64,000 nucleotides of DNA. It comes from Actinomyces capricornis (GTDB lineage: Bacteria; Actinomycetota; Actinomycetes; Actinomycetales; Actinomycetaceae). A program made the position numbers and the translations under genes. The notes below the pieces were generated by a model. That model saw nothing but the letters and a program-made list of their open reading frames with translations, was not told where the DNA came from and did no database searches. The stretch is taken from the NCBI RefSeq assembly GCF_019974135.1, contig NZ_AP025017.1, positions 2,604,001 through 2,668,000 of the forward strand, in the 5' to 3' direction. This document shows positions 27,158-36,365 of this stretch, in pieces; position 1 is the stretch's first letter, and each line of letters begins with the position of its first letter.

Positions 27158-28491
27158 GCGGCATCCCCGTCGCTCCCCTCATCTCCTGCGCCGTGGTCGT
27201 CCTGGGCCTGGGGGCCCTGCTGTCCGCGGGGGAGGCAGCCCTGGGGCGCTTCACCCGGGCCGCCGCCGAGGACCTGGTGGAGGAGGGGCGCCGCGGGGCC
27301 CGGCGCGTGCAGGACCTGGCCCGGCGCCGGGGCCCGGTGCTGGCCGCCGTCGGCGTGGCGCGCATCGCCGTGGACATGCTGGCCGCCGTCCTGACCACCC
27401 TGGCCGTCTCCGGGCTGGTGCACCGCTGGTGGCTGGTGCTGGCCGCGGCGGTGGTCCTCAACATCCTCCTGCTGGGCCTGGTGGTGGGCCTGTCCCCGCG
27501 CACCTACGGCCAGCGCCACCCCGCCGCCACCCTGCTGGCCCTGGGCCCCCTGCTGGTCTGGGTCGATGCGGCCGCCCGGCCCTGGCAGCGCCTGGCCTCC
27601 CGCCGCCTCCGCGGCGCTCCGCCCACCGACGCCGAGGCGGCCGAGGCGGTCACGCAGGACCTGCGCGAGATGATCGATGAGGTCGGCGAGCCCGAGACCA
27701 TCGAGGACGAGGACCGCCAGATGCTGCGCAGCGTCGTCGAGCTGGGCCAGACCCTCGTGCGCGAGGTCATGGTCCCGCGCACCGACATGGTCACCATCGA
27801 GGCCCTCAAGCCGGCCTCGGCGGCGATGCGCCTGTTCGTGCGCTCGGGCTACTCGCGCGTGCCGGTCATCGGGGAGGACGCCGACGACGTGCGCGGCCTG
27901 CTCTACCTCAAGGACGTCCTGCGGCGCCTGGCGGCCCACCCCGAGCATGAGGAGCTGCCGGTCTCGGCCTTCGTGCGCGAGGCCGAGTACGTGCCCGAGA
28001 CCAAGCCGGCCGACGACCTGCTGCGCGAGATGCAGACCGGCCGCTTCCACATGGCCCTGGCCGTCGACGAGTACGGGGGCACCGCCGGGCTGGTGACCAT
28101 GGAGGACCTCCTGGAGGAGGTCGTGGGCGAGCTCACCGACGAGCACGACCCCGAGCTTCCCGAGCCCGAGCCGGTCGGCCCCGGGGTCTACCGCGTGCCC
28201 GCGCGCCTGGGCCTGGACGAGCTCGGCGCCCTGTTCGATCTGGAGATCGACGACGACGACGTCGAGACCGCCGGCGGCCTGCTGACCAGGGCCATCGGCC
28301 GTGTCCCCCTGCCCGGCGCCACCGGGGACATCCAGGGGCTTAGGCTGACGGCCGGGGAGGTCGCCGGGCGGCGCCGCCAGGTCGCCTCCCTGCTGGTCTC
28401 CCGCATCCCCGAGGCCGATCCCGACGACCGCCCCGCCTGCGAGCCCCACGACGCCCACGACCCCGCGCACGACAAGGACACCGATGACTAG
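27154..28491 (+). CDS. CorC/HlyC family transporter-associated protein (DUF21-CBS)
   Basis: 445 residues. N-terminal DUF21 membrane part with about four segments (5-25, 60-80, 90-115, 125-140), two CBS domains containing [20 protein letters not shown] and [27 protein letters not shown], and a C-terminal CorC/HlyC domain. The family affects Mg2+/Co2+ efflux. The gene is regularly found between ybeY and era. GTG start in a GTGA overlap with ybeY; its end overlaps era by 8 nt. The C-terminal tail is His/Asp-rich. Confidence 0.92.
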   Translation: MSGIPVAPLISCAVVVLGLGALLSAGEAALGRFTRAAAEDLVEEGRRGARRVQDLARRRGPVLAAVGVARIAVDMLAAVLTTLAVSGLVHRWWLVLAAAVVLNILLLGLVVGLSPRTYGQRHPAATLLALGPLLVWVDAAARPWQRLASRRLRGAPPTDAEAAEAVTQDLREMIDEVGEPETIEDEDRQMLRSVVELGQTLVREVMVPRTDMVTIEALKPASAAMRLFVRSGYSRVPVIGEDADDVRGLLYLKDVLRRLAAHPEHEELPVSAFVREAEYVPETKPADDLLREMQTGRFHMALAVDEYGGTAGLVTMEDLLEEVVGELTDEHDPELPEPEPVGPGVYRVPARLGLDELGALFDLEIDDDDVETAGGLLTRAIGRVPLPGATGDIQGLRLTAGEVAGRRRQVASLLVSRIPEADPDDRPACEPHDAHDPAHDKDTDD

Positions 28492-29665
28492 GACGCACGA
28501 CAGCCACGAGACCAGCCCGGAGCCCGTGGGCACCGACGGCCCTGAGCGGGATGCCGAGCGCCCCGGGCCCCCGGCGGGCTTCCGCTTCCCCTCCGACGCC
28601 GAGCTCATGGACGGCCCCAACGCCCTGGAGGACGACTGGGAGGACGGTGACGACGGCGGCGACGGTGATGACGACGGTGAGTGGCCCGAGGGCCCCGGGG
28701 GCCTGCCGGCCTCGGCCCGTGTGGAGGTGAGCATCCCGGACTACCCCGAGGACTTCCGGGCGGGCTTCGCCTGCCTGGTGGGGCGCCCCAACGCGGGCAA
28801 GTCCACCCTGACCAACGCCCTGGTGGGCACCAAGGTGGCCATCACCTCCGGGCGCCCCCAGACCACGCGCCACAATGTGCGCGGCGTGGTCCACCGCGAG
28901 GGCGCCCAGCTGGTGCTGGTCGACACCCCCGGCATGCACCGGCCCCGCACCCTGCTGGGCAAGCGCCTCAACGACCTGGTGCGCCAGACCCTGGCCGATG
29001 TCGACGTCGTGGCCCTGTGCATCCCGGCCGATGAGAGGATCGGGCCCGGCGACCGCTTCATCGCCCGGGACCTGGCCGATCTGCGCAGGCCCGTGGTGGC
29101 CGTGGTCACCAAGGCCGACAAGGTCTCGCGCCAGGACCTGGCCGCCCAGCTGCTGGCCGTCGACGCCCTGGGGGAGTGGGCCGACATCGTGCCGGTCTCG
29201 GCGGTGAGCGGCGAGCAGATCGGGACCCTGGAGGAGGTGCTCATCAAGCACCTGCCCCTGTCCCCGCCCCTGTACCCCACCGGGGAGATCACCGATGAGC
29301 CCCAGGAGGTGATGATCGCCGAGCTGGTCCGGGAGGCCGCCCTGGAGGGGGTGCGCGAGGAGCTGCCCCACTCCCTGGCCGTCGTGGTCGATGAGATCGC
29401 CGACCCCAGTGACACCACCCGCGAGGCCGGCCTGGTCAAGGGCGCGGGCCAGCGGCTCCAGGTGCGCATCTCCCTGGTGGTCGAGCGCGACTCCCAGAAG
29501 GCCATCATCATCGGCAGGGGCGGCTCGCGCCTCAAGGAGGTGGGTGTCAAGGCGCGCCGGGGCATCGAGGAGCTGGTGGGCCGCAAGGTCTACCTCGATC
29601 TGCATGTGCGCACCGCCAAGGACTGGCAGTCCGACCCCAAGGCCCTGGCCCGCCTCGGGTTCTGA
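28484..29665 (+). CDS. era: GTPase Era
   Basis: 393 residues. GTPase domain with GRPNAGKST (G1), DTPGMH (G3) and TKAD (G4), and a C-terminal KH domain with IIIGRGGSRLKEVGVKARRGIEELVGRKVYLDL. Era binds 16S rRNA near its 3' end and assists 30S assembly, in line with the neighbouring ybeY. The first 90 residues are an acidic, low-complexity extension (DDWEDGDDGGDGDDDGE) absent from the usual 300-residue Era. The start overlaps the CorC-type gene. Confidence 0.95.
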   Translation: MTRTHDSHETSPEPVGTDGPERDAERPGPPAGFRFPSDAELMDGPNALEDDWEDGDDGGDGDDDGEWPEGPGGLPASARVEVSIPDYPEDFRAGFACLVGRPNAGKSTLTNALVGTKVAITSGRPQTTRHNVRGVVHREGAQLVLVDTPGMHRPRTLLGKRLNDLVRQTLADVDVVALCIPADERIGPGDRFIARDLADLRRPVVAVVTKADKVSRQDLAAQLLAVDALGEWADIVPVSAVSGEQIGTLEEVLIKHLPLSPPLYPTGEITDEPQEVMIAELVREAALEGVREELPHSLAVVVDEIADPSDTTREAGLVKGAGQRLQVRISLVVERDSQKAIIIGRGGSRLKEVGVKARRGIEELVGRKVYLDLHVRTAKDWQSDPKALARLGF

Positions 29666-29807
29666 GGCCATCGGGGCGGATCGTGTCGCGGCCCGGCTGT
29701 GCTTCGGCGCGGTCATGGCGCACACTGGGACTCATGAACTCGTGGGCCGCCGCGGCAGGCCCATCGGTCCTGGCCACCCTCCTGACGCACAAGAATGGGA
29801 GTGCACT

Positions 29808-32800
29808 ATGACAACGACGTCACCTCACACCGGCCCTGAGCCCGCCCCCGGGCGCCCGGCGCCCGGAGCCTGCCCCGCCGAGCTGTGGGATCTTGGCGCC
29901 CGGGCGGTGGCCCGCGCCCGCATCTGGGCGGATGCCTCAGCCCATGAGCCGGTGCCCCGCACGGCCGAGCTCCTGTCGCGCATCCTGGCCGACCCCGATG
30001 GCCTGGAGTTCACCACGCGCTTCGTCGACGACGTCGTGCGGCCCGCCGACCTCGACGTGGCCGGGCGGGCCCTCCAGCGCCTGGCCGCTGGGCGCACCGG
30101 CTTCCTGCCCCCGGCGCTGTCGGCGGCCATGGGCCTGGGCGGGCTCGCCTCGCGCCTGGCCCCCTCGGCGGTGGCGGCCATCGCCCGGCGCACCTTCCGC
30201 GAGCTGGTCGGCGACCTGGTGGTCGACGCCACCGAGCGGGGGCTGGGCCCGGCCCTGGCCCGCCTGCGCAAGGGCGGCAACCGGCTCAACGTCAACCTGC
30301 TGGGCGAGGCGGTCCTGGGCGAGCAGGAGGCGGGGCGCCGCCTGGCCGATGTCGCCGACCTGGTGGCCCGCGAGGACGTCGACTACGTCTCGGTCAAGGT
30401 CTCGGCGGTCACCGGTCCCCACAACCCGTGGGGCTTCGATGAGGTGGTGGCCCACGGCGTGGAGGTCCTCACGCCCCTGTACCGCCTGGCCCGCGACCAC
30501 GGCACCTTCCTCAACCTGGACATGGAGGACTACAAGGACCTCGACCTGACCCTGGCGGTCTTCACCGCCATCCTGGACCAGGAGGACCTGGCCGGCTATG
30601 AGGCCGGCATCGTCCTGCAGGCCTACCTGCCCGACTCCCTGGCCGCGATGCAGCGCCTCCAGCAGTGGGCGACCGCCCGCGTGGACGCCGGCGGCGCCCG
30701 CATCAAGGTGCGCGTGGTCAAGGGCGCCAACCTGGCCATGGAGGCCGTCGATGCCCAGATCCACGGCTGGCAGATGACCACCCTGCCCTCCAAGCAGGCC
30801 ACCGACACCAACTACAAGCGCATCCTGGACTGGGCGATGACCCCCGAGCGCACCCGGAGCATCCGCCTGGGCGTGGCCGGCCAGAACCTGTTCGACATCG
30901 CCCTGGCCTACGAGATGCGCGCCGAGCGCGGCCTGGAGGACGGCGACGCCGTGGAGTTCGAGATGCTCTCGGGCATGGCCACCGGCATCCAGGAGGTCGT
31001 GCGCCGCGACGTGGGTCACCTGCTCCTCTACGTCCCGGTGGTCTCGCCCACCGAGTTCGATGTGGCCATCGCCTACCTGGTGCGGCGCCTGGAGGAGAAC
31101 GCGGCGCCGGCCAACTTCATGTCCGGGGTCTTCGACATCGCCACCGATGAGGCGGTCTTCACCCGGGAGCGCGACCGCTTCCTGGCGGCCCTGGCCGACG
31201 TCGATCCCTCCGCGCCCCTGCCCACGGCCCGTCGCGATCAGGACCGCCTGGCCGAGCAGGAGGCGGGCCTGCCGCCCATGGACGCCGAGCCGCGCCCCTT
31301 CGCCGCCACCCCCGACTCCGACCCGTCCCTGGCCGCCAACCGGCGCTGGGCCCGCCAGATCGCCGCGGCGGTGCCCACCTCCCAGCGCGGCGTCCAGGCC
31401 GTGGCCTCCGGGGCGGCTCGCCTGGCGACCGCCGAGGCCGTCGACGCCGCCGTCGAGCTCCTGCGCGACTCGGCCCCCGCCTGGGCCGGGCTCGGCGCCA
31501 CGGAGCGGGCCGCCATTCTCAACCGGGTCGGCGACGTGCTGGCCGTGCGCCGCGGCGAGCTCATCGAGGTGGCGGCCTCCGAGGCGGGCAAGACCATCGA
31601 CCAGGCGGACCCCGAGGTCAGCGAGGCCATCGACTTCTGCCGCCACTACGCCGAGATGAGCCTGTGCCTGGAGGACCCCGACTACCTGGCCGGGGCGCGC
31701 TTCGTCCCCTCGCGCCTGACCGTGGTGGCCTCGCCCTGGAACTTCCCCCTGGCCATCCCCACCGGGGGCGTGGCCGCGGCCCTGGCCACGGGAAGTGCCG
31801 TCATCCTCAAGCCCGCGCCGCCGGCCAAGCGCTGCGCCGCCGAGCTCGTGGCGGCCTTCCACGAGGCGGGCGTGCCCCAGGACGTCCTCATGCTGGCGCC
31901 CATCGAGGACGGCGAGGTCTCCCAGCACCTGGTCACCCATGAGGGCGTGGACCGGGTCATCCTCACCGGCTCCTACGACACCGCCCGGCTCTTCCGCTCC
32001 TGGAGGCCGGACATGCACCTGCTGGGGGAGACCAGCGGGAAGAACGCCATCATCGTCACCCCCTCGGCCGACCCCGACCTGGCCGTGCGCGACACGGTGG
32101 CCTCCGCCTTCGCCCACGCCGGGCAGAAGTGCTCGGCCTCCTCGCTGCTCATCCTCGTGGGCTCGGCCGGGCGCTCGGAGCGCATCGCCCGCCAGCTCGT
32201 GGACGCCACCGCCTCGCTGCGCGTGGCCGCCCCGGAGAGCCTCGACGCCCAGGTGGGGCCCGTCGTCGTGCCCGATGAGCCCAAGGCCCTGCGGGGCCTG
32301 ACCACCCTGGGCGCCGGCGAGCACTGGGTGCTGCGCCCCCAGCACCTGGGCGGTGGCCTGTGGCGCCCCGGCATCCGGGCGGGGGTCAGGCCCGGCAGCG
32401 AGTACCACCTGACCGAGTACTTCGCCCCCGTCCTGGGGGTCATGCGCGTCGACACCCTCCAGGAGGCCATTGACGCGGTCAATGCGGTGGACTACGGCCT
32501 GACCTCGGGGCTGCAGACCCTCGACGCCGAGGAGCTGGCCCTGTGGCTGGAGCAGGTCGAGGCCGGCAACCTCTACGTCAACCGCGGCATCACCGGGGCG
32601 ATCGTGCGGCGCCAGCCCTTCGGCGGCTGGAAGCGCTCGGCCATCGGCTCGACCACCAAGGCCGGGGGCCCCAGCTACCTGCTGGGGCTGGGCGACCTCG
32701 TGGCGGGGGACCGGGACGGGGCGCGGGCCGAGGGCCAGGCCTCCCCGGCGGTCGAGGGCCTCTACGACGCCGCGCGCCACGAGCTGTCCCACGAGGACCT

Positions 32801-33359
32801 GGCCTTCCTGCGCGGCGCCCTGGCCGCTGATGCCCGGGCCTGGGATGAGGCCTACGGCCGGGCCGTGGATGTCACCGGCCTGCCCTGCGAGCGCAATGTG
32901 CTGCGCTACCGGCCCGGCCCGGCCGTGGTGCGCGCCGAGGCGGGCACCGCCCCGGTGGACCTGGTGCGCGTCATGGCCGCGGCGGTCCTGTCCGGTGCCC
33001 CGGTGCGCCTCTCGACGGATCAGCCGCTGAGCCCCGGCCTGGGCGGGGCGCTGGCGGGCGCCGGCGTCGAGGTGGTGGTCGAGGCACCGGTGGTCTGGCA
33101 GGCGCGCCTGGCCGACCTGGCCGCCTCCGGGGAGCTGGGCGTGCGGGTGCGCCTCCTGGGGCCGCGCGATCAGAGCGCCGAGGCGCGGTGGGACGAGGCC
33201 TCCCGGATCACCGGGGGCAGCCCGGATGTGGCCCTGTACACCGGGGAGGTGACGGCCTGCCCGCACAGCGAGCTGCTGCCCTTCCTGCACGAGCAGTCGG
33301 TGTCGGTCACCAGCCACCGCTTCGGCACCCCCTTCGACATCGCCGAGGGGCTGCTGTAG
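29808..33359 (+). CDS. putA: Bifunctional proline dehydrogenase / L-glutamate gamma-semialdehyde dehydrogenase
   Basis: 1183 residues. The N-terminal half (about 60-460) is the FAD proline dehydrogenase barrel, with VSVKVSAVTGPHN, LDMEDYKDLDLT and YKRILDWAMTPERTRSIRLGVAGQN. The second half (about 530-1020) is an aldehyde dehydrogenase with WNFPLAIPTGG, LGETSGKN (Glu741) and GQKCSASS (nucleophile Cys775). Together they oxidise proline to glutamate with channelled P5C. There is no N-terminal ribbon-helix-helix, so it is not self-regulating as in E. coli. The last 150 residues match a C-terminal extension of larger PutA forms. ATG at 29808 has GGGAG 7 nt upstream. Confidence 0.95.
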   Translation: MTTTSPHTGPEPAPGRPAPGACPAELWDLGARAVARARIWADASAHEPVPRTAELLSRILADPDGLEFTTRFVDDVVRPADLDVAGRALQRLAAGRTGFLPPALSAAMGLGGLASRLAPSAVAAIARRTFRELVGDLVVDATERGLGPALARLRKGGNRLNVNLLGEAVLGEQEAGRRLADVADLVAREDVDYVSVKVSAVTGPHNPWGFDEVVAHGVEVLTPLYRLARDHGTFLNLDMEDYKDLDLTLAVFTAILDQEDLAGYEAGIVLQAYLPDSLAAMQRLQQWATARVDAGGARIKVRVVKGANLAMEAVDAQIHGWQMTTLPSKQATDTNYKRILDWAMTPERTRSIRLGVAGQNLFDIALAYEMRAERGLEDGDAVEFEMLSGMATGIQEVVRRDVGHLLLYVPVVSPTEFDVAIAYLVRRLEENAAPANFMSGVFDIATDEAVFTRERDRFLAALADVDPSAPLPTARRDQDRLAEQEAGLPPMDAEPRPFAATPDSDPSLAANRRWARQIAAAVPTSQRGVQAVASGAARLATAEAVDAAVELLRDSAPAWAGLGATERAAILNRVGDVLAVRRGELIEVAASEAGKTIDQADPEVSEAIDFCRHYAEMSLCLEDPDYLAGARFVPSRLTVVASPWNFPLAIPTGGVAAALATGSAVILKPAPPAKRCAAELVAAFHEAGVPQDVLMLAPIEDGEVSQHLVTHEGVDRVILTGSYDTARLFRSWRPDMHLLGETSGKNAIIVTPSADPDLAVRDTVASAFAHAGQKCSASSLLILVGSAGRSERIARQLVDATASLRVAAPESLDAQVGPVVVPDEPKALRGLTTLGAGEHWVLRPQHLGGGLWRPGIRAGVRPGSEYHLTEYFAPVLGVMRVDTLQEAIDAVNAVDYGLTSGLQTLDAEELALWLEQVEAGNLYVNRGITGAIVRRQPFGGWKRSAIGSTTKAGGPSYLLGLGDLVAGDRDGARAEGQASPAVEGLYDAARHELSHEDLAFLRGALAADARAWDEAYGRAVDVTGLPCERNVLRYRPGPAVVRAEAGTAPVDLVRVMAAAVLSGAPVRLSTDQPLSPGLGGALAGAGVEVVVEAPVVWQARLADLAASGELGVRVRLLGPRDQSAEARWDEASRITGGSPDVALYTGEVTACPHSELLPFLHEQSVSVTSHRFGTPFDIAEGLL

Positions 33360-33391
33360 TCCCGGCCTCGGCCTTGTCGGGCGCTTGCCGC

Positions 33392-33433
33392 CGGCCCCCG
33401 CCGCCCCGGATCCCTCGGGTGCGGCGGGGGCCG
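33392..33433 (+). terminator. Terminator hairpin after putA
   Basis: CGGCCCCCGCCGC (33392-33404) and GCGGCGGGGGCCG (33421-33433) form a perfect 13-bp stem with a 16-nt loop directly after the gene. Confidence 0.75.
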
Positions 33434-33542
33434 TGCACGTGGTGACGGCCCGGTTCGCCCCACGCAGGACTGTCCTTGCCGCATGACGATATGTAGTAGT
33501 AGTGCTACACTAGATCGTGTATCCACTGTGAGGAGGTGTGCC

Positions 33543-34430
33543 ATGTCAGAGGTGGTCCGATGCGAGGGCCTGGACTTCTCCTACGGTGCCCTGCCAGTGC
33601 TGCGATGCGTGAACCTGAGCATCGGCCGGGGTGAGGTGGTCTGCCTGCTGGGCCCCAATGGGGCGGGCAAGACCACCCTGGTCGAGCTCCTCCTGGGCTC
33701 GCTGCGCCCGTCCTCGGGCGCCGTGCGGGTCCTGGGCCGTGACCCCAGGCGGGCGGGTCCGGCTTTCTGGGCCCGGATCGGACTGGTCCAGCAGAACTGG
33801 TCAGACCACCCCAAATGGCGGGTGCGCGACCAGCTGGAGTGGATCCGCTCGGCCCAGCGGACCGTCGTCGACCAAGTGCTTCGGGCGGAGCAGGCCCTGG
33901 CCGCCGTCGGCCTGGAGGACAGGGCCTCCGCCCGCCTGGGCGACATCTCGGGCGGGCAGCGGCGCGCCGTCGACCTCGCGGCCGCGCTGCTGGCCCGCCC
34001 CGAGCTGCTCATCCTCGATGAGCCCACCACGGGGCTGGATCCTGCCGCCAAGGCCCGTATGCACGACCTCATCCTGGATCAGGTCGACCAGTCGGGCGCC
34101 ACGGTGCTCATGACCACCCACGACCTGGCTGAGGCCGAGCGCATCGCCTCGCGCATCCTCATCCTGGCCGGGGGAGGGATCGTGGCCAACGGCACCGCCA
34201 CGCAGCTGCGCGAATCCCTGCCGGGTCGGGCCGAGGTCACCTGGATCGAGGGCGGCGGCCGCCACGTCCACGTGACCGACCGCCCCGAGGAGTTCATCAG
34301 CACCCTGGATCTGGAGCACGTCAGCAGCCTGTCCGTCTCGCGCTCCACCCTGGAGGAGGCCTATCTGGCGCTCGTGGCCAGGGCCGGCTCCGCCGGTGGA
34401 CTGCCGACCGGGAAGGAGAATCAGCCATGA
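33543..34430 (+). CDS. ABC transporter ATP-binding protein
   Basis: 295 residues. Walker A GPNGAGKTT near 37-45, Q-loop VQQNWSDHPKW, signature SGGQRRA, Walker B LLILDEPTTGLDP and switch His in TTHDLAEA. About 70 C-terminal residues follow the ATPase fold, as in ABC-2 exporters. GAGGAGG upstream of the ATG at 33543 fixes the start. Possible promoter TACACT lies 30 bp upstream, inside a TAGTAGTAG run. Operon with a permease (ATGA overlap) and a small XRE regulator; this set resembles antimicrobial-peptide or self-resistance exporters, but the substrate is not known. Confidence 0.9.
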   Translation: MSEVVRCEGLDFSYGALPVLRCVNLSIGRGEVVCLLGPNGAGKTTLVELLLGSLRPSSGAVRVLGRDPRRAGPAFWARIGLVQQNWSDHPKWRVRDQLEWIRSAQRTVVDQVLRAEQALAAVGLEDRASARLGDISGGQRRAVDLAAALLARPELLILDEPTTGLDPAAKARMHDLILDQVDQSGATVLMTTHDLAEAERIASRILILAGGGIVANGTATQLRESLPGRAEVTWIEGGGRHVHVTDRPEEFISTLDLEHVSSLSVSRSTLEEAYLALVARAGSAGGLPTGKENQP

Positions 34431-35272
34431 GTCCCATCGCCGTGCCCCTGGGAATCCTGCGGGCGGGAGTCCGCCAGGCCCTGGCCGACCTGCGCCCCCA
34501 GTTCCTCAGCGCAGGGGTCGTCTCCGTGGTCCTGCCTGTGATGATCGTTGTGCTCGTGGCCCGGACGCAGGCGGACGTCCCCGATGCGGGCGGCCTGTCC
34601 TTCGGCAGCGTCCTGGCCGCCGGCGCTGTGGGCTCCTTCAGCGCCCTGGCCGTCATCCAGATCGCCAACGAGGCCTACCAGGACCGGGCCGGCGGGGCGC
34701 TGCTGCGGGTGAGGATCCTGCCTCACGGGCCCATGGTCTGGGCGGTGGGCAAGACCATCTCCTGCGTGGTCACCGTGCTGGTCACCCAGTGCTCCCTGCT
34801 CCTGGCCGCCTCGCTGCTCATCGATGGGGTGTCGCTCGATCCTGCCGACGCCTTGCTCAGCCTGCTGGCGCTTCTCCTGGCGTCGCTGGCGGTTGCGCCG
34901 ATCGGCTTCCTGGTGGCCTCGGTGGCTCGCAGCGCCTATGGCCTCATGGCGACCACTGCCGGGGTCATGGCGCTGCTGGTCACCAGCGGGTTTGCGATCC
35001 CGATGACGCAGATGCCCCTGTGGCTCCAGCGGCTGCAGTACGGCATGCCCTTCTACTGGGCGGGTCACCTGAGCCGGTGGCTGCTGGTGGGCTTGCCCGC
35101 CTGGGAGCCCGGGGGGCGCTTCCAGCCTGTAGTAGCTATTGGGGTGCTGGCGGCGTGGGCGGTGGTGGGCTTCGCCGTTGTCCCCTTCATTATCCGCCGT
35201 TCGGTCGATCAGGAGACCATCGGCAGCCTGTCGCGCATGCAGGCCAAGATCCGCCGCCAGACGGGCATGTGA
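34427..35272 (+). CDS. ABC-2 type transporter permease
   Basis: 281 residues, six membrane segments (about 28-48, 62-85, 105-132, 142-165, 170-192, 240-262). It begins in the ATGA overlap with the ATPase gene. The loop YQDRAGGALLRVRILPHGPMVW corresponds to the coupling helix region of ABC-2 permeases. The downstream XRE gene starts one base after its stop, so all three form one transcript. Confidence 0.88.
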   Translation: MSPIAVPLGILRAGVRQALADLRPQFLSAGVVSVVLPVMIVVLVARTQADVPDAGGLSFGSVLAAGAVGSFSALAVIQIANEAYQDRAGGALLRVRILPHGPMVWAVGKTISCVVTVLVTQCSLLLAASLLIDGVSLDPADALLSLLALLLASLAVAPIGFLVASVARSAYGLMATTAGVMALLVTSGFAIPMTQMPLWLQRLQYGMPFYWAGHLSRWLLVGLPAWEPGGRFQPVVAIGVLAAWAVVGFAVVPFIIRRSVDQETIGSLSRMQAKIRRQTGM

Positions 35273-35273
35273 T

Positions 35274-35513
35274 ATGGCGCCGGGAACCCAGGAGGCCGAC
35301 GCCATTCACAACCGCATCGCCGTCATGCGCGCCGACCGCAGGGTCAGCCGTCGCCAGCTCGCCGAGGCCCTGGGCGTGCACTATCAGACCGTGGGCTACC
35401 TGGAGCGCGGGGAGTACGCCCCCTCCCTCCACCTGGCGCTGCGGATCGCCCGCTATTTCGAGGTGCCGGTGGAGTCGGTCTTCTCCCTGGAGGAGTTCCC
35501 GCCGCTGGGCTGA
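35274..35513 (+). CDS. Small XRE-type helix-turn-helix regulator
   Basis: 79 residues, essentially one HTH domain: NRIAVMRADRRVSRRQLAEALGVHYQTVGYLERGEYAPSLHLALRIARYFEVPVESVF. This short form acts as a repressor of a neighbouring transporter or toxin operon in other bacteria. ATG at 35274 is one base after the permease stop, implying translational coupling and feedback control of its own operon. CRISPR leader 2 begins about 50-60 bp after its stop codon. Confidence 0.85.
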   Translation: MAPGTQEADAIHNRIAVMRADRRVSRRQLAEALGVHYQTVGYLERGEYAPSLHLALRIARYFEVPVESVFSLEEFPPLG

Positions 35514-35575
35514 GGTCCGGGCGGGAGTGCCGGCCGGGCTGGCGGGATGGGCGACGAGCAGGACCTTGGTCCTGC

Positions 35576-35797
35576 ATATCGGATGTCTGATGTTGGCGGG
35601 GGAGGGGGACTTCTCCGCATGGTGTCGTTGGATTCCGGGTGGCGGGGGCGTTGGAGGGGCGTCGCTGGCGCTGTGGTGTTGACCTGCGTGGATGTGGTAC
35701 AAAGGGGTTTGTGCCGGGGCGGTCTGGAGGGTGCCGACGGGTCGCCTGCGCTGCGCCTCGTATCGCTGCTGGTCACAGGGGGTGATTCGAGGGGTGG
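35576..35797 (+). promoter_or_regulatory. CRISPR leader 2
   Basis: Aligns without insertions or deletions to 2203-2424 before array 1 (about 12 differences by eye). Similarity fades upstream of about 35562. The shared TGGTACAAAGGGG element may contain a -10 (TACAAA), unproven. Conservation of leader and repeat implies that both arrays are served by the same Cas machinery. Confidence 0.85.
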
Positions 35798-36240
35798 GTC
35801 AGAAGGCACCCCGCGCCATAAGGTGCATTGAGACGGTGATGATCTGCATGGGGTCTCCTAACCGATGTGTCAGAAGGCACCCCGCGCCATAAGGTGCATT
35901 GAGACTCACCTCCTTTCGGGTGGTGGGGACGGGTTAGAGCTGTCAGAAGGCACCCCGCGCCATAAGGTGCATTGAGACTCACCTCCTTTCGGGTGGTGGG
36001 GACGGGTTAGAGCTGTCAGAAGGCACCCCGCGCCATAAGGTGCATTGAGACTCATTGAAGCGATGCCGGTGTTTTCGCGGTTGTGTCAGAAGGCACCCCG
36101 CGCCATAAGGTGCATTGAGACCCTCTCCCTGCTGAGATATATCTCCAGGTCAGCGTCAGAAGGCACCCCGCGCCATAAGGTGCATTGAGACCTTGTTCCA
36201 CATGGGCTGCACCCACTTGTAGAACAGTTAGAAGGCGCCC
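35798..36240 (+). CRISPR. CRISPR array 2 (6 repeats plus a truncated one)
   Basis: Repeats identical to array 1 start at 35798, 35869, 35942, 36015, 36085 and 36155. Spacers are 33-36 nt. Spacers 2 (35906-35941) and 3 (35979-36014) are identical, so one repeat-spacer unit was duplicated. A truncated repeat GTTAGAAGGCGCCC follows at 36227. Leader side is left, decay side is right, as in array 1. No spacer is shared between the two arrays. No cas gene lies within the window. Confidence 0.97.
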
Positions 36241-36249
36241 GCGCACAAT

Positions 36250-36365
36250 TGCTTTCCGCTGGGCTTGTCGTTCTCTGCTGGGTGATCCGCATCCTGCCCG
36301 GTGAGATCGGGCTATGTGACCCAGCGGGATGCGAGTGACCCAGCGAGACGCGGGAGAGTCCGCTG
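36250..36365. repeat. Dispersed palindromic repeat, copy B
   Basis: CTGCTGGGTGATCCGCATCC (from 36275) is mirrored by GACCCAGCGGGATGCG further on. It lies directly after the truncated last repeat of array 2, in the same relation as copy A to array 1, and is closest to copy C. Confidence 0.75.

Noticed and set aside
29937-33317. 1126-residue minus-strand frame opposite putA
   Set aside because: Shadow of the PutA coding sequence; low-complexity composition, no domains.
34321-34668. Minus-strand frame across the ABC ATPase/permease junction
   Set aside because: Overlaps two well-supported coupled genes; no motif.
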